64,000 bases of DNA from Sambucus nigra (GCA_949130495.1 CASBWL010000413.1:496001-560000); one strand, 5' to 3'; positions 14,501-24,930 are shown, numbered from the stretch's first letter. A program made the numbers and translations. The notes: a model not told the origin generated them from the sequence alone.

Positions 14501-17138
14501 AGTTACTGAAATGTTCAAGAATCAAATGGGAGACACAATGGAGGTCTACATCGACGACATGCTCGTCAAGAGCAAGGAGAAGAAGAATCACCTCTCGGAC
14601 CTGTCAAGTACCTTCGAAATCCTCAGGAAGTACCGAATGAAACTCAATGCGAGCAAGTGTTCCTTCGGTGTCCAGTCAGGAAAGTTTCTTGGGTATTTGG
14701 TCAGCAAGCGAGGCATAGAGGCTAATCCGGACCAGATTGATGCAATCAATAGAGTGAAACCTCCTCGCACAGTCCGAGATGTACAGAAGCTCACTGGAAT
14801 GCTCGCTGCTCTAAATCGTTTCATTTCTAAATCCTCCGAGAGATGCAAGCCTTTCTTCCAACTCTTAAAAGGCAGCAAAACAGTAGAGTGGAGCCCAGAT
14901 TGCTCGCGAGCACTGGACGAGCTCAAGTCCTATCTAAGCACTCCACCACTGCTTGTCATACCACAGAAAATGGACTTTTTGTACCTCTACCTCTCTGTAT
15001 CCAGTCATACTGTCAGCTCAGCGCTAATGTGTGAAGTTACAGGAATCCAACATCCAGTCTACTACGCGAGCAAAACCTTGTTAGATGCCGAGCAGCGCTA
15101 CCTACCATTGGAAAAGCTCGCATTCGCCCTAGTAATAGCCTCGAGGAAATTGAAGCATTACTTTGAATCTCATACGATCATCGTCCTTACATCACCCCCC
15201 CTCAAGGCTGTCCTAAGAAAGGCAGATTTGTCGGGAAGACTGTCTAAATGGTCAGTCAAGCTCGGCCATTTTAACATCCAATTTCAACCAAGGACAGCTA
15301 TCAAGGGTCAAATCCTTGCTGATTTCATAGCTGAATTCACAGGCGAAGAACCCTTCGACCAGCCTAAGCCAACAGAGCAAAACAACCAAGCTACAGTGGA
15401 AAGCTGGAAACTATTCGTTGATGGAGACTCCAACTCAAAGGGCGCAGGGGTAGGAATTGTTCTCATCACTCCAGAAAACACAGTCCATGAGCAAGGAATC
15501 AGGCTGGGATTTGCAGCCTCCAATAACGAAGCAGAATACGAAGCCCTAATAGCAGGTCTCTAAAAAGCGCAAACTCTGGGAGCAAAGCATTTGCAGGTAT
15601 TCGGTGATTCGTAACTAGTTTCCAACCAGATAAGTGGAGACTATAACACGAAGGATGAGAGAATGGCAGCATACCTCTCCTTAGTAAAAAACTTAATGAC
15701 GAGCTTTGAAGAGATCAACATCCAACAGTTTCCCAGGGGGCAAAACAACCACGCTGATGCATTAGCAGCCCTGAGCTCGGCAGTTGATTCTAGCCTTAAA
15801 AGGGTTATCCCTATCGATTTCCTCAGTTGCCCAAGCATTTACCCCAACTGCGAGCTGACAAAAGCAAAACCAATACTCCAATTGGAATCAGCCCCCAGCT
15901 GGATGGATCCCTTGAAGGACTATTTGAAGAACGGAACGCTTCCAGAAGATAAGAGAACTGCCCACCAGATAAGATTCAAAGCTGCTCACTTTCACTTATC
16001 CACAGAAGGCGACTTGTACAAAAGATCTTTCTCCATCCCCTACCTTAGATGCGTCCACCAAGGCGATGTCAAGGCAGTGCTTCACGAGCTTCACGAAGGA
16101 ATCTGTGGAAGTCATGCCGGAGGAAGATCTCTAGCCTTCCGAGCAATGAAGGAAGGTTATTGGTGGCCATACCTGCAAAAGGACTCCGCAGTATATGTCC
16201 GCAAATGCCTAAAATGCCAACTTCACGCTCCTATGGTCCACCAGCCCGCCAGCGAATTAAAATCCCTGACCAGTCCCTGACCCTTCGCCCAGTGGGGAAT
16301 GGACATCGTGGGACCACTGCCCACCGCTGTCGGCAATTGCAAATACCTGTTGGTTGCAACGGACTACTTTACCAAATGGATAGAGGCAGAACCACTGGCG
16401 AACATCCGAGATACTGACATGATAAGGTTCGTATGGAGGAATATAATCACTAGATTCGGAATCCCCAGGACCATCATCACTGACAATGGAACACAATTCA
16501 AGAGTGGCCCTTTTCAGGACTTCTGCAACGAACACGGGATCAGGCACCACTTCAGCTCGGTGGCCTACCCTCAAAGCAACGGACAAGCTGAAGCCTCCAA
16601 CAAAACAGTGATCGCTGGATTGAAGAAGCGGTTAGAACGAGCCAAAGGCGCATGGGCAACCGAGCTACTGCATATACTGTGGGCATACAGAACGACTCCT
16701 AGGCGAGCAACAGGAGAAACGCCATTCTCACTAGCATACGGTATGGAGGCGATCATCCCACTAGAAGCGGGATTGCCAACAATGAGATCCGACCTTGTCG
16801 AACAAGGCCAGAACGATCAGGCTTTGCTCGCTGAACTCGACCTGGCCGACGAGCGCAGGGAACTTGCCCTAGTGAAACTAGCGAACTATCAGCAACAGCT
16901 CGCGAAGCACTACAGCAAAAGGGTCAATCCGAGGAAATTCAAAGTTGGGGACCATGTTCTAAAAAAGGTCCTGGGCAACACAGTGAAGCCATCAGACGGC
17001 AAACTGGGACCAAACTGGGAAGGACCTTATAAGATAATTAAAGACGACCTACAAGGTGCCTATCATTTGGAAACGATGGAGGGCAGGGAGATACCACGAG
17101 TATGGAACGCGAATAATCTCAAGAAATTCTATTTTTAG
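11583..17138 (+). pseudogene. gag-pol: gag-pol polyprotein of Tat element, one frame with five stops
   Basis: One continuous reading frame of 1851 codons with no frameshift. In order: gag (residues 1 to about 540) with a retrotransposon gag core and a variant knuckle CTFQKEGGHKTEHC near residue 455; aspartic protease with LLVDQGSS near 602; RT with YIDDM near 989; RNase H; a second, archaeal-type RNase H opening WKLFVDGDS near 1274 with NNEAEYEAL; integrase with an H-H-C-C finger near 1500-1548 (KCLKCQ) and a D-D-E core at MDIVGP, TDNGTQF and GQAEAS. Stops: TAG 13197, TAG 13818, TAA 15561, TAA about 15609, TGA 16278. All can be reached from sense codons by C-to-T or G-to-A changes, so the copy is dead but recent. 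Confidence 0.93.
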
Positions 17139-17776
17139 GAACTTTATTATTAAATCTTTTATTGTATTCGTTATGTGACAGTTCATTTCTCATTTCACTA
17201 ATGAAAATCTCTCAGTTAATCACTCTCTAATTAGTAACGGTCATATTTTATTACACATCCCTTCCAAATCACAGGCATAATGGTCGACATAGCTGGGGAA
17301 CACCCCTCCTCAGGTCATCATCATGAAGCACGACTCAGGTCATCGTCATGAAGCACGACAGACCTCTTAGCATTGCCCCTGGAAATATATGAAGCCCTAC
17401 AGAGTATTCTTAGGCATCAAACCTACTTTGGTTGAACAAAATCCTGATCGGATGAAGACATCCAATACTAGGTGTGTCCTCACCAATTGCCCTACTTAGG
17501 CCTAAGGGAGTGTGACGACACAACCTAAAAGGTAAAGTGAGGGCACAATGGTATTCTTATACTGGACTGGGCGGACACTCACATGACAAAATAAAAAGGA
17601 TTGTGAAGCAGCAAAAATATAAGAGGATTGGATGAACACGTTTAGTCGGCAAAATTGCCCAAAACTCGAACTTTTCATTAATATTTTATATTTACAAACA
17701 ACGATAATACATGTTTAGTCGGCGAAGCTCGTCCAAAGCATTTACAATTATCAAAAAGAAAAAGAGTAACAAAATC
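17139..17776. other. Spacer between Tat pol and accessory ORFs, short tandem duplications
   Basis: No coding. CAGGTCATCATCATGAAGCA and a near copy lie head to tail at about 17312-17360. A second imperfect duplication, centred on GTTTAGTCGGC, occurs at about 17640 and 17713. For the antisense accessory gene this would be 3' untranslated sequence. Confidence 0.6.
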
Positions 17777-18673
17777 TCAAGAAGTTGGAAGCCTCCGAGT
17801 AAGATAATCAGCAACTTTAGCTCTCCTTCCATCATCAGGAGCAGGGGCTAGCTCCTCCACGACCTCATTTGCGTCCAATTCCAATAGTTTCCGGGGAATA
17901 GCATCAATGGGAATCCATCGATCATCCCTCCTGAATGGATTGGGCATCATAATAGAGGAGGACATCTCGTGTCGATACCACAACATCGAGTTCCCCGGGA
18001 CCTGCAGCTCTTTGAGGGCACTCAACCACCCTCTGATGAAGGAGAGCTCCTCGAACTCTGATAGTCTCGTCGGAGCATCCAGACAGCCTTGATTGTAGCC
18101 ATCGGACCACACTTGTCGAGGACCATTCTTAAACAAATGTCGTAGTTGGGTGACGTCCCTTTGGAGCCCAGCAGCAGTTACATAAGCTCGCCGAACATCG
18201 CCGCGCAGTTCCTCCAACTCCCTCTCACGCTGTTCCTCGACTTCCCTGCTCCTACCCCTGGCACTCCTACCAGCACGCGGGAGGGGAGGCCGAGCAGCTC
18301 GCGACGAAGAAGAGCCTTGTAGGACTGCCAAAACGGTGCTCGGCGAATGCTCCTTAAGCCTTAGGACCTCCCTCCTCAAGTCTTCATTCTCCTGCTGCAG
18401 GAACTCCCCGACCTGGTTAATCTCGGTGGCCTCCAGCAACCTTGCTCTCAGTGTACTGACTTCTTCTTGTACTGAAGCACCGATTTCTTCCATCTTCTGG
18501 AGCCTGTCCTTTAGCTTAGCCACTAGCTCGGACTGATCCTTATATTTTTGGTTCCTTGACTTAGCAAACCTGCAAAGTCTAGCAAAGGCCTGGCGAACTG
18601 CGGGGCTTGCATTAGGACCAAGAGTCCTACCCAGTTGGGAGGTAACAGGAATATAGTCATCCACATCAACCAA
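17777..18673 (-). CDS. Antisense accessory ORF 2 of Tat element, coiled coil (298 aa)
   Basis: Open 298-codon frame, opposite in direction to gag-pol. After MVDVDDYIPV it has a long heptad-type coiled coil (about residues 25-110, e.g. LVAKLKDRLQKMEE), a basic, Arg- and Ser-rich linker (about 115-150), another helical region and an Asp-rich end. Directly before the ATG is a pyrimidine tract ending TACTTGTAG, so the ORF may instead be a 3' exon. It overlaps nothing on the plus strand. Function is unknown; antisense ORFs at this place are known from Tat-lineage elements. It may share a transcript with the next antisense ORF. Confidence 0.65.
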   Translation of the reverse strand: MVDVDDYIPVTSQLGRTLGPNASPAVRQAFARLCRFAKSRNQKYKDQSELVAKLKDRLQKMEEIGASVQEEVSTLRARLLEATEINQVGEFLQQENEDLRREVLRLKEHSPSTVLAVLQGSSSSRAARPPLPRAGRSARGRSREVEEQRERELEELRGDVRRAYVTAAGLQRDVTQLRHLFKNGPRQVWSDGYNQGCLDAPTRLSEFEELSFIRGWLSALKELQVPGNSMLWYRHEMSSSIMMPNPFRRDDRWIPIDAIPRKLLELDANEVVEELAPAPDDGRRAKVADYLTRRLPTS

Positions 18674-19495
18674 CTACAAGTAAAAGAAAGATAGAAGAGA
18701 GAAAGGGATCAGCGTAAACAAAAGGAGAATCTTCTCATTTCATTAATAAAGACCAAGTACATCGAGCAAAAAAAACTTGGGAGATTACAAGCAAAAAGTA
18801 CAATAGAAAACCCTAAGAACAGATTAACTAGCAACCTCAGGCTGCCCAGCGGTGTCTGGTTGCTTCCCCTTATCAGCTGCAGCAGAGCTATCCCCCTCAG
18901 CAGGAACGCTTTCAGTTGCCTGAGCAAGGCGAACACCAGCAGGAACTGTATCCGAGGGAAGATCAGTACCCTCGACGGTTGGAGCAGGAGCTTCCTCGTC
19001 CACAGTTGGCTTGGGACCCGGGTCGTGCTCGTCAAACAGGGAAGACTCAGCATCCACACCAGCAGCCAGAAGAGCTTTGTTCCAGCCCTTCTTGAAGTTC
19101 AGACGGCTGATGTAGCCAATCTGAACCTCAGCATCATCATAAGCAGCAGCCCACCCAGAGTTGTATGAGTCCTCCTTAATGGTGGCCGTCTGGGCTTTTT
19201 TCGCCTCCAACTGCTCGGCCAGAACCCTGTTCTTCTCTGCGAGGTCCAGCTTGCTCGATCACACTAGGTCATAAGCCTTCCTCGGCTCACCCAGCTCCTT
19301 AACCGCGTTATCCCTCTCGCGGGCAAAATTGATGAGGGCCAGATCGGACGAAACTCGAGCTGCATCAGCGGATTTCAGATCAATCTCCAGCTGAGAACCC
19401 CTGGCCTCCAGAGCAGACTTTTGTTGCTCCAACTCACCGTTCCTTGCTACCATATCGTCGCGAGAACGGTAGAGCACAGCGAAGTCGGTCACAAA

Positions 19496-19575
19496 CTGCA
19501 AAGAATAAAGAAGAGATCAGGAAGAGAAAACAATCAAGTCTTGTTAAAAAATCGAGAATTGAAAGGAAATTTTAC
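19496..19575 (-). other. Predicted 80-bp intron in the Tat antisense gene
   Basis: Donor GTAAAATTTCC at 19575 and acceptor CTTCTTTATTCTTTGCAG ending at 19496, both on the minus strand. Joining the flanks keeps the phase (MAL to FVTDFAVL). Confidence 0.7.
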
Positions 19576-20589
19576 CAAGGCCATCCTCTGGCTAGGTTGC
19601 AGGTCTAGCTGATCGGACCCCAGCGCCCTCTGGCGATCCGCAGGAAGAACTGCTCTCTCAAGCAGCGCAGGAGTTAGCTGAGGAGAAATGGCCACCGAAG
19701 CCCCCTGGGGCAAGGCAGATACTGGGACCAAAGCTTGACCTGCCTTGGTCCTTGATTCCAATTTCCTCCTCTCCTCCTCCTTCACTTTCTCCCTTCTCTT
19801 CCTCTCCTCTACTCTCTTCTTCTCCTCCACCTTTTTTCTCTCCTCCTCCTTTTTCCTCTCCCTCTCTTTCGCCTGCTCCTCCTCTCTCCTCTTCCTCTCT
19901 TGCTCCTAAGAGGAAGGCCGAGAACTTGTAGACACAACCCCAGATGCAGTCTTCTGTTTCTTTGAACGTTGTGCAAGGAGTAATTGGTCATCATCATCAT
20001 CCTCATCCCTGATCAGGTTCTTCCTTGGAGGCATATCTTCACCAGAACTGCTGGAAGTACTCGACGATCCTCGAGCCTTAGAAGCCTCTTCAGAATCAGA
20101 AGAGCTGCTACTATCAGAGCTCCCTTCACCGAGAGTACCTGCAGGCTCACTTTCAGAGCTTCTTTCTTCCTCGTCCAACTGTATCGGCTCAGCAGTGGTC
20201 TCTTCCAAAGAATTGAACTCTGGTACACTATCCACAGGCCGAGCTATGAAGCTAGAGCCCACGTTCTTGTACTCTAACAAAAAAGCGGCAGATCTGGGAT
20301 GCTCGCCGTCACCCAAAGGCTCTCTGATGTTCCAAGCTTTAACCAATGCAGAAATCCGGACTTCGCCAAGAGCAGGCTCCAAGTTTCGTGACCTCGCTAC
20401 AAAAGAAAAGCGCCTGGCTGGCCCAAAAAGTAGTCTGAACATAGTGCTCGATCTCGGGTTGCGCTTTTTTCGACTACGAAGTGATAGGACCAAAAAATCT
20501 TACCCATTGGTTGGTCCACGACTTCAAGCATAGCCGCCCCTATCTCCGAGCACTTAATCAAGCAGCATAGGGTGTGACAGACGAATTTG

Positions 20590-20930
20590 GAGCTGGAGAA
20601 ACCGCATGCTCTTTGAAGAAGGCTACACTGCCCCCTGCCGACCTAAGGAAAGAATATGGCACAAAGTTCTTGAGATCGAGAATGCCTTGGTTATTAAGCA
20701 CCTACATAAAAAGCCTGCTGTTGAGAAACATATCAAGCTTATCTCCTGGATGAAACCAACCTTAGGATGGGTAAAGATAAACACTGATGGGTCTTCGAAA
20801 GCCCGGTAATGCAGCTAAAGGTGGCTTAATCCGGGATGCCTTTGGTGGGTGGATAAGGGGATTGGGGCATAATCTAGGGACTGCCACTGTTCTAGCAGCT
20901 TAACTCTGGGAGTTCTTTCAGAACCGTACT
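20590..20930 (+). pseudogene. LINE-type RNase H fragment inside the Tat element
   Basis: Plus-strand reading gives ISWMKPTLGWVKINTDGSSK, then after a one-base shift PGNAAKGGLIRDAFGGWIRG, LGHNLGTATVLAA-stop-LWEFF. This is the RNase H domain (RVT_3 type) attached to plant LINEs and to some host proteins: the first Asp in INTDGSS, the G-G-x-I-R-D turn, and the place of the catalytic Glu now a TAA. It is not part of the Tat pol, which has its own two RNase H domains upstream. It is a foreign fragment lying in the accessory-gene region. Confidence 0.78.
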
Positions 20931-21900
20931 ATCTATTGAACTTTCCCCTGGCAAGCTACTAGAGTACTCCACTCCCTAACCCTACTGAGCTTCCAAAGGA
21001 GTTAGAAAAATCATAAATCAGCAGAGATTGAGGCAATAATATAATATCTACCTATATATTCTTCCCCATAAAAAGGAACAGCGAACCTCTCAGACCTCGA
21101 CCCTTCAGATTGGGGGGAGAACTGCCAATTCCTAACAAGAAAACCTTATTGCCAGTAGTCCTTATGGGAATCAGGTAAATTTACTACCAATACCCTATCA
21201 GGGCTCCTAGCTTTAAGGTATAGGACACCTGAACTAGTTCGAGAGAAGGAGTAACAAAAGCAGACCTCGGCAAGCCCTAACCTTGTGCCGTATAATTGAT
21301 TTATCCTATGCACGCCGTTCACTATTTTCCATACGTTGGGCGAACATTGTACAGGTACAATACTAAAATAGCTAAAGAAATGCAGAAACAGATCATTAGG
21401 GGGAAAGGTAAGTCCCCTTTGGGAGAGCAAAAAAACATGAATCCAGTGTGCATCCTCTATATCCCTAACGTTCCTAGGAGGCGAGGCACAACACTCAATC
21501 TCTACCCACTCAGGAATATTGTAGAATTTTCTAAACTTCGAGATTGACCTATTTCCAATCTTCGCCATTGGAAAATACAAGAAAAACTACAAACCAAAGA
21601 GAAAATGCAAAGAGCACGAGAGACTTACAAGACAGAAGATCGGGTCAAATGACGAAGAAGCAACGAAAGTGGAGATCGAAAGCAGAAGGTACAGAACGTA
21701 AGAGTTCTCAGAAGATAGAAGATTGCTGGAAAATCTGAAACGACAAAAAAAATGTGCCTTATTCCAACAAACCTTCAAAATCTAATCATATTGCACAGTA
21801 AGCGAAGCGGCTGCCGCTAGAAATCGACCCTACAGCTCCCGGGGAATGACAACGCAATAATCATTTAAATCTGTTGGGCCCACATGCATGGCATAACAAA

Positions 21901-21912
21901 TTTAGGGGCAAT
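21901..21912 (+). other. Polypurine tract of Tat element
   Basis: TTTAGGGGCAAT lies directly before the 3' LTR. It is short and interrupted but in the correct place. Confidence 0.6.
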
Positions 21913-22357
21913 TGTGGGTACCCGAAATTTAGTACTATAAGCCTGGACGAGTAGCCCAGCCCAAGCGGCCCAAAGTTCAGGCCCCTCATCTTTTGTATGG
22001 ATCCGATTTCCCCATGATCCCATGAAGGGAAGTTATGGGGGAGCACGATCCCATGAAGGGAAGTTATAGGGAAGATGGCTAAAATGGAGGAATCCATCAT
22101 CTCCATTAACTAACCTACACATATATAAATTAAACCCTAGGTCCGGGGCAAAGGACAAGATATATTCTCTGTACTTATTCTCCAGAATATAGAGAAATAA
22201 TACTGACTACACCACCGTGGACGTAGGCACATCTTTGCTGAACTACGTACTCCTGTTGTTGTGTGATTGGCATTTTATTTGTTCTTTCTTGGTCATTACT
22301 TCTCTCATATTTATTTGTGTTGCGCAATAATTGTCACCAACAGTAATTGCCACCACA
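21913..22357 (+). repeat. 3' LTR of Tat element
   Basis: 445 bp, colinear with the 5' LTR and without indels; about 13 base differences counted by eye. Followed by the CCAAC target duplication. Confidence 0.93.
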
Positions 22358-22952
22358 CCAACATTGAAGACTTATACAGAAGTCATCAATGTTTTACTTC
22401 TACACTACTAAGACCATCCCTTCCACCTTAAGGGAAGCAAGAGAGCGGGTGAGCCGAGTTAGCCAGGCAGGATAGGAAGGAACGGTGATAGTGGGGCATC
22501 ACAGCAGCAGGTGGTGAAACATTAGGGGTAGGATTATCGACAGGGGGATGCTGCCAATAGACTTAAGCCAAGAGACTACGGACCCGAGGGTTCGAGTTTC
22601 TAGCAGGGCCAGCAAAAGGTTCTCTAGGTCCAAGGGAACAATAGTGGGGTCAATATGGCCGAGGCCGCCAAGGTCTGCATCAAGGACAAGCTCGACAGGT
22701 CCAACAGGGCCAAGGGTTGGGGGAGTTCTCGAGGCGTTGCATTGTTTGTGGATAGATGGGTCATATGAAGAGAGAGTGCCCACAGAGGGGTTGGGGTCAG
22801 CAGCAGGGTGCCCAATAGGGGAAACAGGCATAATTACCTCATGCAGCACCAGCTCCACTAGCCCCACCGTAGCAGGGACAATTACAATATGGGCGTTTCT
22901 ATAACATCTGGGATGTGGCCATACCGCAGACGCCACCAGTCGTGGGGTGCGC

Positions 22953-23121
22953 CGATGTTGTTTAATGAAAGGTAAAATTTAGCATCGATTTATTTAATTA
23001 GTAGGTGGTTAGTAACTTTAAAATATTTTCTACAATGATGCTAAGAATGAACCAAATAAGATTCCTGTTTTATTTTAGTAAATGACTGATCACCCGGTAT
23101 TTAAATAAGCGGGGTGTCACG
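22953..23121 (+). repeat. 3' LTR remnant of old Tekay element
   Basis: From TGTTTAATGAAAG onward it aligns with the last ~190 bp of the 5' LTR (9983-10173), with an internal deletion near 23091. It is followed by the TGCAA target duplication. The junction with gag at about 22946-22953 shows no repeat signature. Confidence 0.82.
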
Positions 23122-23433
23122 TGCAATTGAGATGCAATTATTATGGATCTATAAAATGGGGAGGAGTTTTTCGAATGAAACAGCATTTTTTCGGGATACA
23201 TAGTGATAGTAGTATGTGTGAACAATGTCCCGAGGCCGTTAGAATATTTTTTTAAGACTCTTTGTATCAAAAGGCTACTTCCACGATCAGTAGCAATCAA
23301 AGTCAAGCCAATATTGAAGATGAATGTTTTCAAGAGGGGAACGAGGATGAGGGGGGTTTGACGAGCAAGGTGGAAGGGGGAATATATAGGTTTGTTATTG
23401 GGGGGGGGGGGGGGGGAAGGTAAACAACAAACT

Positions 23434-23586
23434 ATGAATCAAACGTTAAAGGATAGGGAGCCGATGTGTAAAGATATATGAAGGTTTTTCTATAAGAATG
23501 ATCTGTCATTCAATCTTGTGAAATGTCCATTTTTTAAGAGGATGTTGGTGTCGGTTGGTGATTATGGAAAGGGATTGATGCCCCCC
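23434..23586 (+). pseudogene. hAT transposase remnant, DUF659-like segment
   Basis: The frame from ATG 23434 reads NQTLKDREPMCKDI, stop, then RFFYKNDLSFNLVKCPFFK and a VGDYGKGLMPP ending. The pattern of an aromatic FFY, then SFN, then P-x-F, then G-Y-G-x-G-x-x-P is typical of the DUF659 segment of plant hAT-like proteins. A TGA interrupts it. The G-tract at about 23400-23416 lies just upstream. The central catalytic region that should follow is missing. Confidence 0.7.
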
Positions 23587-23846
23587 AATACAATAATCAT
23601 CATACAAGAGAAAATGGATAAATTTAAAACGTGTGCGGGCCTGTTCGGTAGAAGCTCGGTAACTCCAACAAGAGATTAAAAATAACCCGGTGAGTTTATA
23701 TGTTACTGATTTTTTTATGTTAATGAATTTATATGTTGCTGAATTTTTTATATTCTTTTGTTTATATAGCCAATTGGTGGGAAAGTTTTGGTGAAGATGT
23801 ATCGAAGCTTTAAAAGGTTTCGATACGATTTCTTAGCCTCACATGT

Positions 23847-24397
23847 AGTGCAACGGACTGTGAGATAAATTGGAACACATTTAATCAAGTGCATTCCAAG
23901 AAAAGAAATCGTTTGGAGCAACAAAGGTTGAATTCTCTTATTTTCTTGAAGTATAATCTTCAACTTGAAATGAAACGAGAGAAAATAAGAGAATGTGGCG
24001 GATTCGATCCATTTTTCTATTCGATATGGAGGCCCATGATGAATGGATCACTGAGAGAGATACAGAGGAACCATGTCGTCCCACTGGCCTTTCATAATTG
24101 GATGTCCATGAATGCTTGCAAGATGAAGGGCCTAGTAAATAAGAGGAAGCGAGTTGAAAATATGTGGAAATATTATAAATTATATTTATTATTTATTTGT
24201 TACTAATACTATTATAACTATATGATAATCTTATTGTTAACATTTGTCAAAATTATTGTGTTACATAGGGCCAAGGAATTTATATGCCAAGGAAAAAGGA
24301 TAACAAGTTGTCGATAAAGATATTGAAATTTTTGATGATGAAGAAGATAAAGAGGAATTTGAAGAGGGGGGAGATAGAATTTTCATAGAGGATGACA

Positions 24398-24449
<52 letters not shown>

Positions 24450-24459
24450 GTTTTTATGA
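23847..24459 (+). pseudogene. hAT C-terminal dimerisation domain remnant with acidic tail
   Basis: The frame beginning SATDCEINWNTFNQVHSKKR and continuing NRLEQQRLNSLIFLKYNL is the conserved start of the hAT C-terminal dimerisation domain (W-S/N-T-F, H-S/T-K-K-R-N-R-L). After an AT-rich, intron-like gap the 3' end encodes an acidic tail (DEEDKEEFEEGG, then a run of Asp from a GAT repeat) closed by TGA at 24457. Position and strand agree with the BED half. The catalytic centre between this and the DUF659 piece is deleted, so the element could not move by itself. Confidence 0.82.
24391..24450 (+). repeat. (GAT)n microsatellite
   Basis: About 17-19 GAT units coding for Asp in the tail of the hAT remnant. 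The expansion is within the reading frame. Confidence 0.9.
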
Positions 24460-24687
24460 TATATATTTTTTTACATTTTTAAGCTTAAAATGAATGAGAA
24501 CATGTGATACGATTAATTTTTGTGATATATTTCGGTATATTATCATGTGCTACGATTAGTTTTTTGTCATATTATGCTTAATTACCAATTCTATAGTGTT
24601 AAAATGCAATTTATGTACGTTTTACTACATTTTTATCATTTCGTTTCGATTCGATTCATGATTCACAATTCGGAGGGAATCGATTCG

Positions 24688-24703
24688 CGATTTGACAACT
24701 ATG
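24688..24703 (-). repeat. hAT right terminal inverted repeat
   Basis: CGATTTGACAACTATG, the inverted copy of the left end. It is followed directly by ATATGGAG, the second copy of the 8-bp target duplication. Confidence 0.88.
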
Positions 24704-24930
24704 ATATGGAGGTTAATGTTTTAAACTAAACACCTGAAATAATAATCAGAAATCAATTCGAAAACGTATATGGGTTGCGTCATCAAGATGACTTGAAAGA
24801 ATACAGAAGATGTGTCCAATTTTAATATGGGATTTTAAGTAAGTTGCACAATAATAACGTATATGTCAAAAAAATTAACAATTAGTCGTGTCAAAAGACT
24901 ACAAACATGGCGTATCAATTGGAAACTATT

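Larger units (their letters stand above)
18824..21580 (-). pseudogene. Antisense accessory gene 1 of Tat element, spliced, Transposase_28-like
   Basis: Read on the minus strand in three blocks. Block 1 (21580-21146) holds SQRGLTFPPNDLFLHFFSYF, VPVQCSPNVWKIVNG, YGTRLGLAEV and LPDSHKDYW, the pattern of the plant 'putative gypsy type transposon' (Transposase_28-like) proteins. Block 2 (about 20500-19576) has an acidic Ser-rich stretch, DMPPRKNL and a Lys/Glu coiled coil. A clean 80-bp intron follows (donor GTAAAATTT, acceptor TTCTTTGCAG). Block 3 (19495-18824) has a coiled coil and LNFKKGWNKALLAAGV, ending EVAS. TAG at about 19908 and TGA at about 19259 break it. A LINE RNase H fragment lies between blocks 1 and 2. 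Role unknown. Confidence 0.7.
11070..22357 (+). mobile_element. Tat-lineage Ty3/gypsy retrotransposon (Retand/Ogre-type)
   Basis: Complete 11.3-kb element between CCAAC duplications at 11065-11069 and 22358-22362. The two LTRs are 445 bp each, with about 13 differences by eye (near 3%), nearly all transitions. Order: LTR, primer site, one gag-pol frame, spacer, accessory ORFs on the opposite strand, polypurine tract, LTR. A second RNase H domain between RNase H and integrase, together with antisense ORFs between pol and the 3' LTR, places it in the Tat lineage. It is inserted in gag of the older Tekay element. Confidence 0.93.
10364..22945 (+). pseudogene. gag: gag of old Tekay element, split by a Tat insertion
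   Basis: Starts MTPKRG at 10364. It includes VIVAQAVNAAM and, after a TAG, CQWKKYLHHHL (10683 on), then LATFKLVVAGLQWWESITT. These align residue by residue with the younger element's gag at 35252-34662. It stops at the Tat insertion (11069) and resumes at 22363 with TLKTYTEVINVLLLHY. It ends in a zinc knuckle C-I-V-C-G-stop-M-G-H-M-K-R-E-C, with all four ligands kept and a stop inside it. Many stops, mostly TAG, make it non-coding. Confidence 0.85.
7369..23121 (+). mobile_element. Old Tekay-like chromovirus (Ty3/gypsy), internally deleted
   Basis: Flanked by TGCAA at 7364-7368 and 23122-23126. It has a full 5' LTR (7369-10173), a decayed methionine-type primer site at about 10176 (TGGTATTAAATC for the usual TGGTATCAGAGC), gag from 10364, and only the last ~170 bp of the 3' LTR (22953-23121). 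Protease, RT, RNase H, integrase and most of the 3' LTR are absent: gag is joined straight to LTR. A Tat element (11070-22357) is inserted in its gag. The 3' end reads GTCACG where the 5' LTR ends GTCACA. Confidence 0.88.
7288..23255 (+). pseudogene. hAT transposase N-terminus, BED zinc finger, split by insertion
   Basis: An ATG at 7288 opens MVKSNNKKKTYPTWAHCTKA and runs to 7368; after the chromovirus it continues in the same frame from 23127. The pair reads a BED-type finger: a Trp, then C-N-Y-(C changed to Y)-G, W-G-G-V-F-R-M-K-Q-H-F and a later C-EQ-C-P-E-A-V, matching the layout of plant hAT proteins. One expected zinc ligand is changed to Tyr, and a TAA stop follows near 23254. The domain is identified by motif spacing. 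The insertion separates the two halves by 15.8 kb. Confidence 0.8.
6450..24703 (+). mobile_element. hAT-superfamily DNA transposon, interrupted by nested retrotransposons
   Basis: The ends are imperfect inverted repeats: CATAGTTGTCAAAATCG at 6450 and the reverse complement of CATAGTTGTCAAATCG ending at 24703. They are flanked by a perfect 8-bp duplication ATATGGAG (6442-6449 and 24704-24711), the hAT signature. Both subterminal regions are rich in GATTCG/GAATCG motifs, as expected for transposase binding. Without the inserted retrotransposon (7369-23121) and its TSD copy the element is about 2.5 kb. It carries remains of a transposase in plus orientation (BED finger, a DUF659-like piece, hAT C-terminal dimerisation domain). 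It is itself inserted in an intron of the NOC1-like gene. Confidence 0.9.

Noticed and set aside
12144..16586. Several minus-strand ORFs of 60-112 codons opposite gag-pol
   Set aside because: Shadow frames of the Tat polyprotein without domains of their own.
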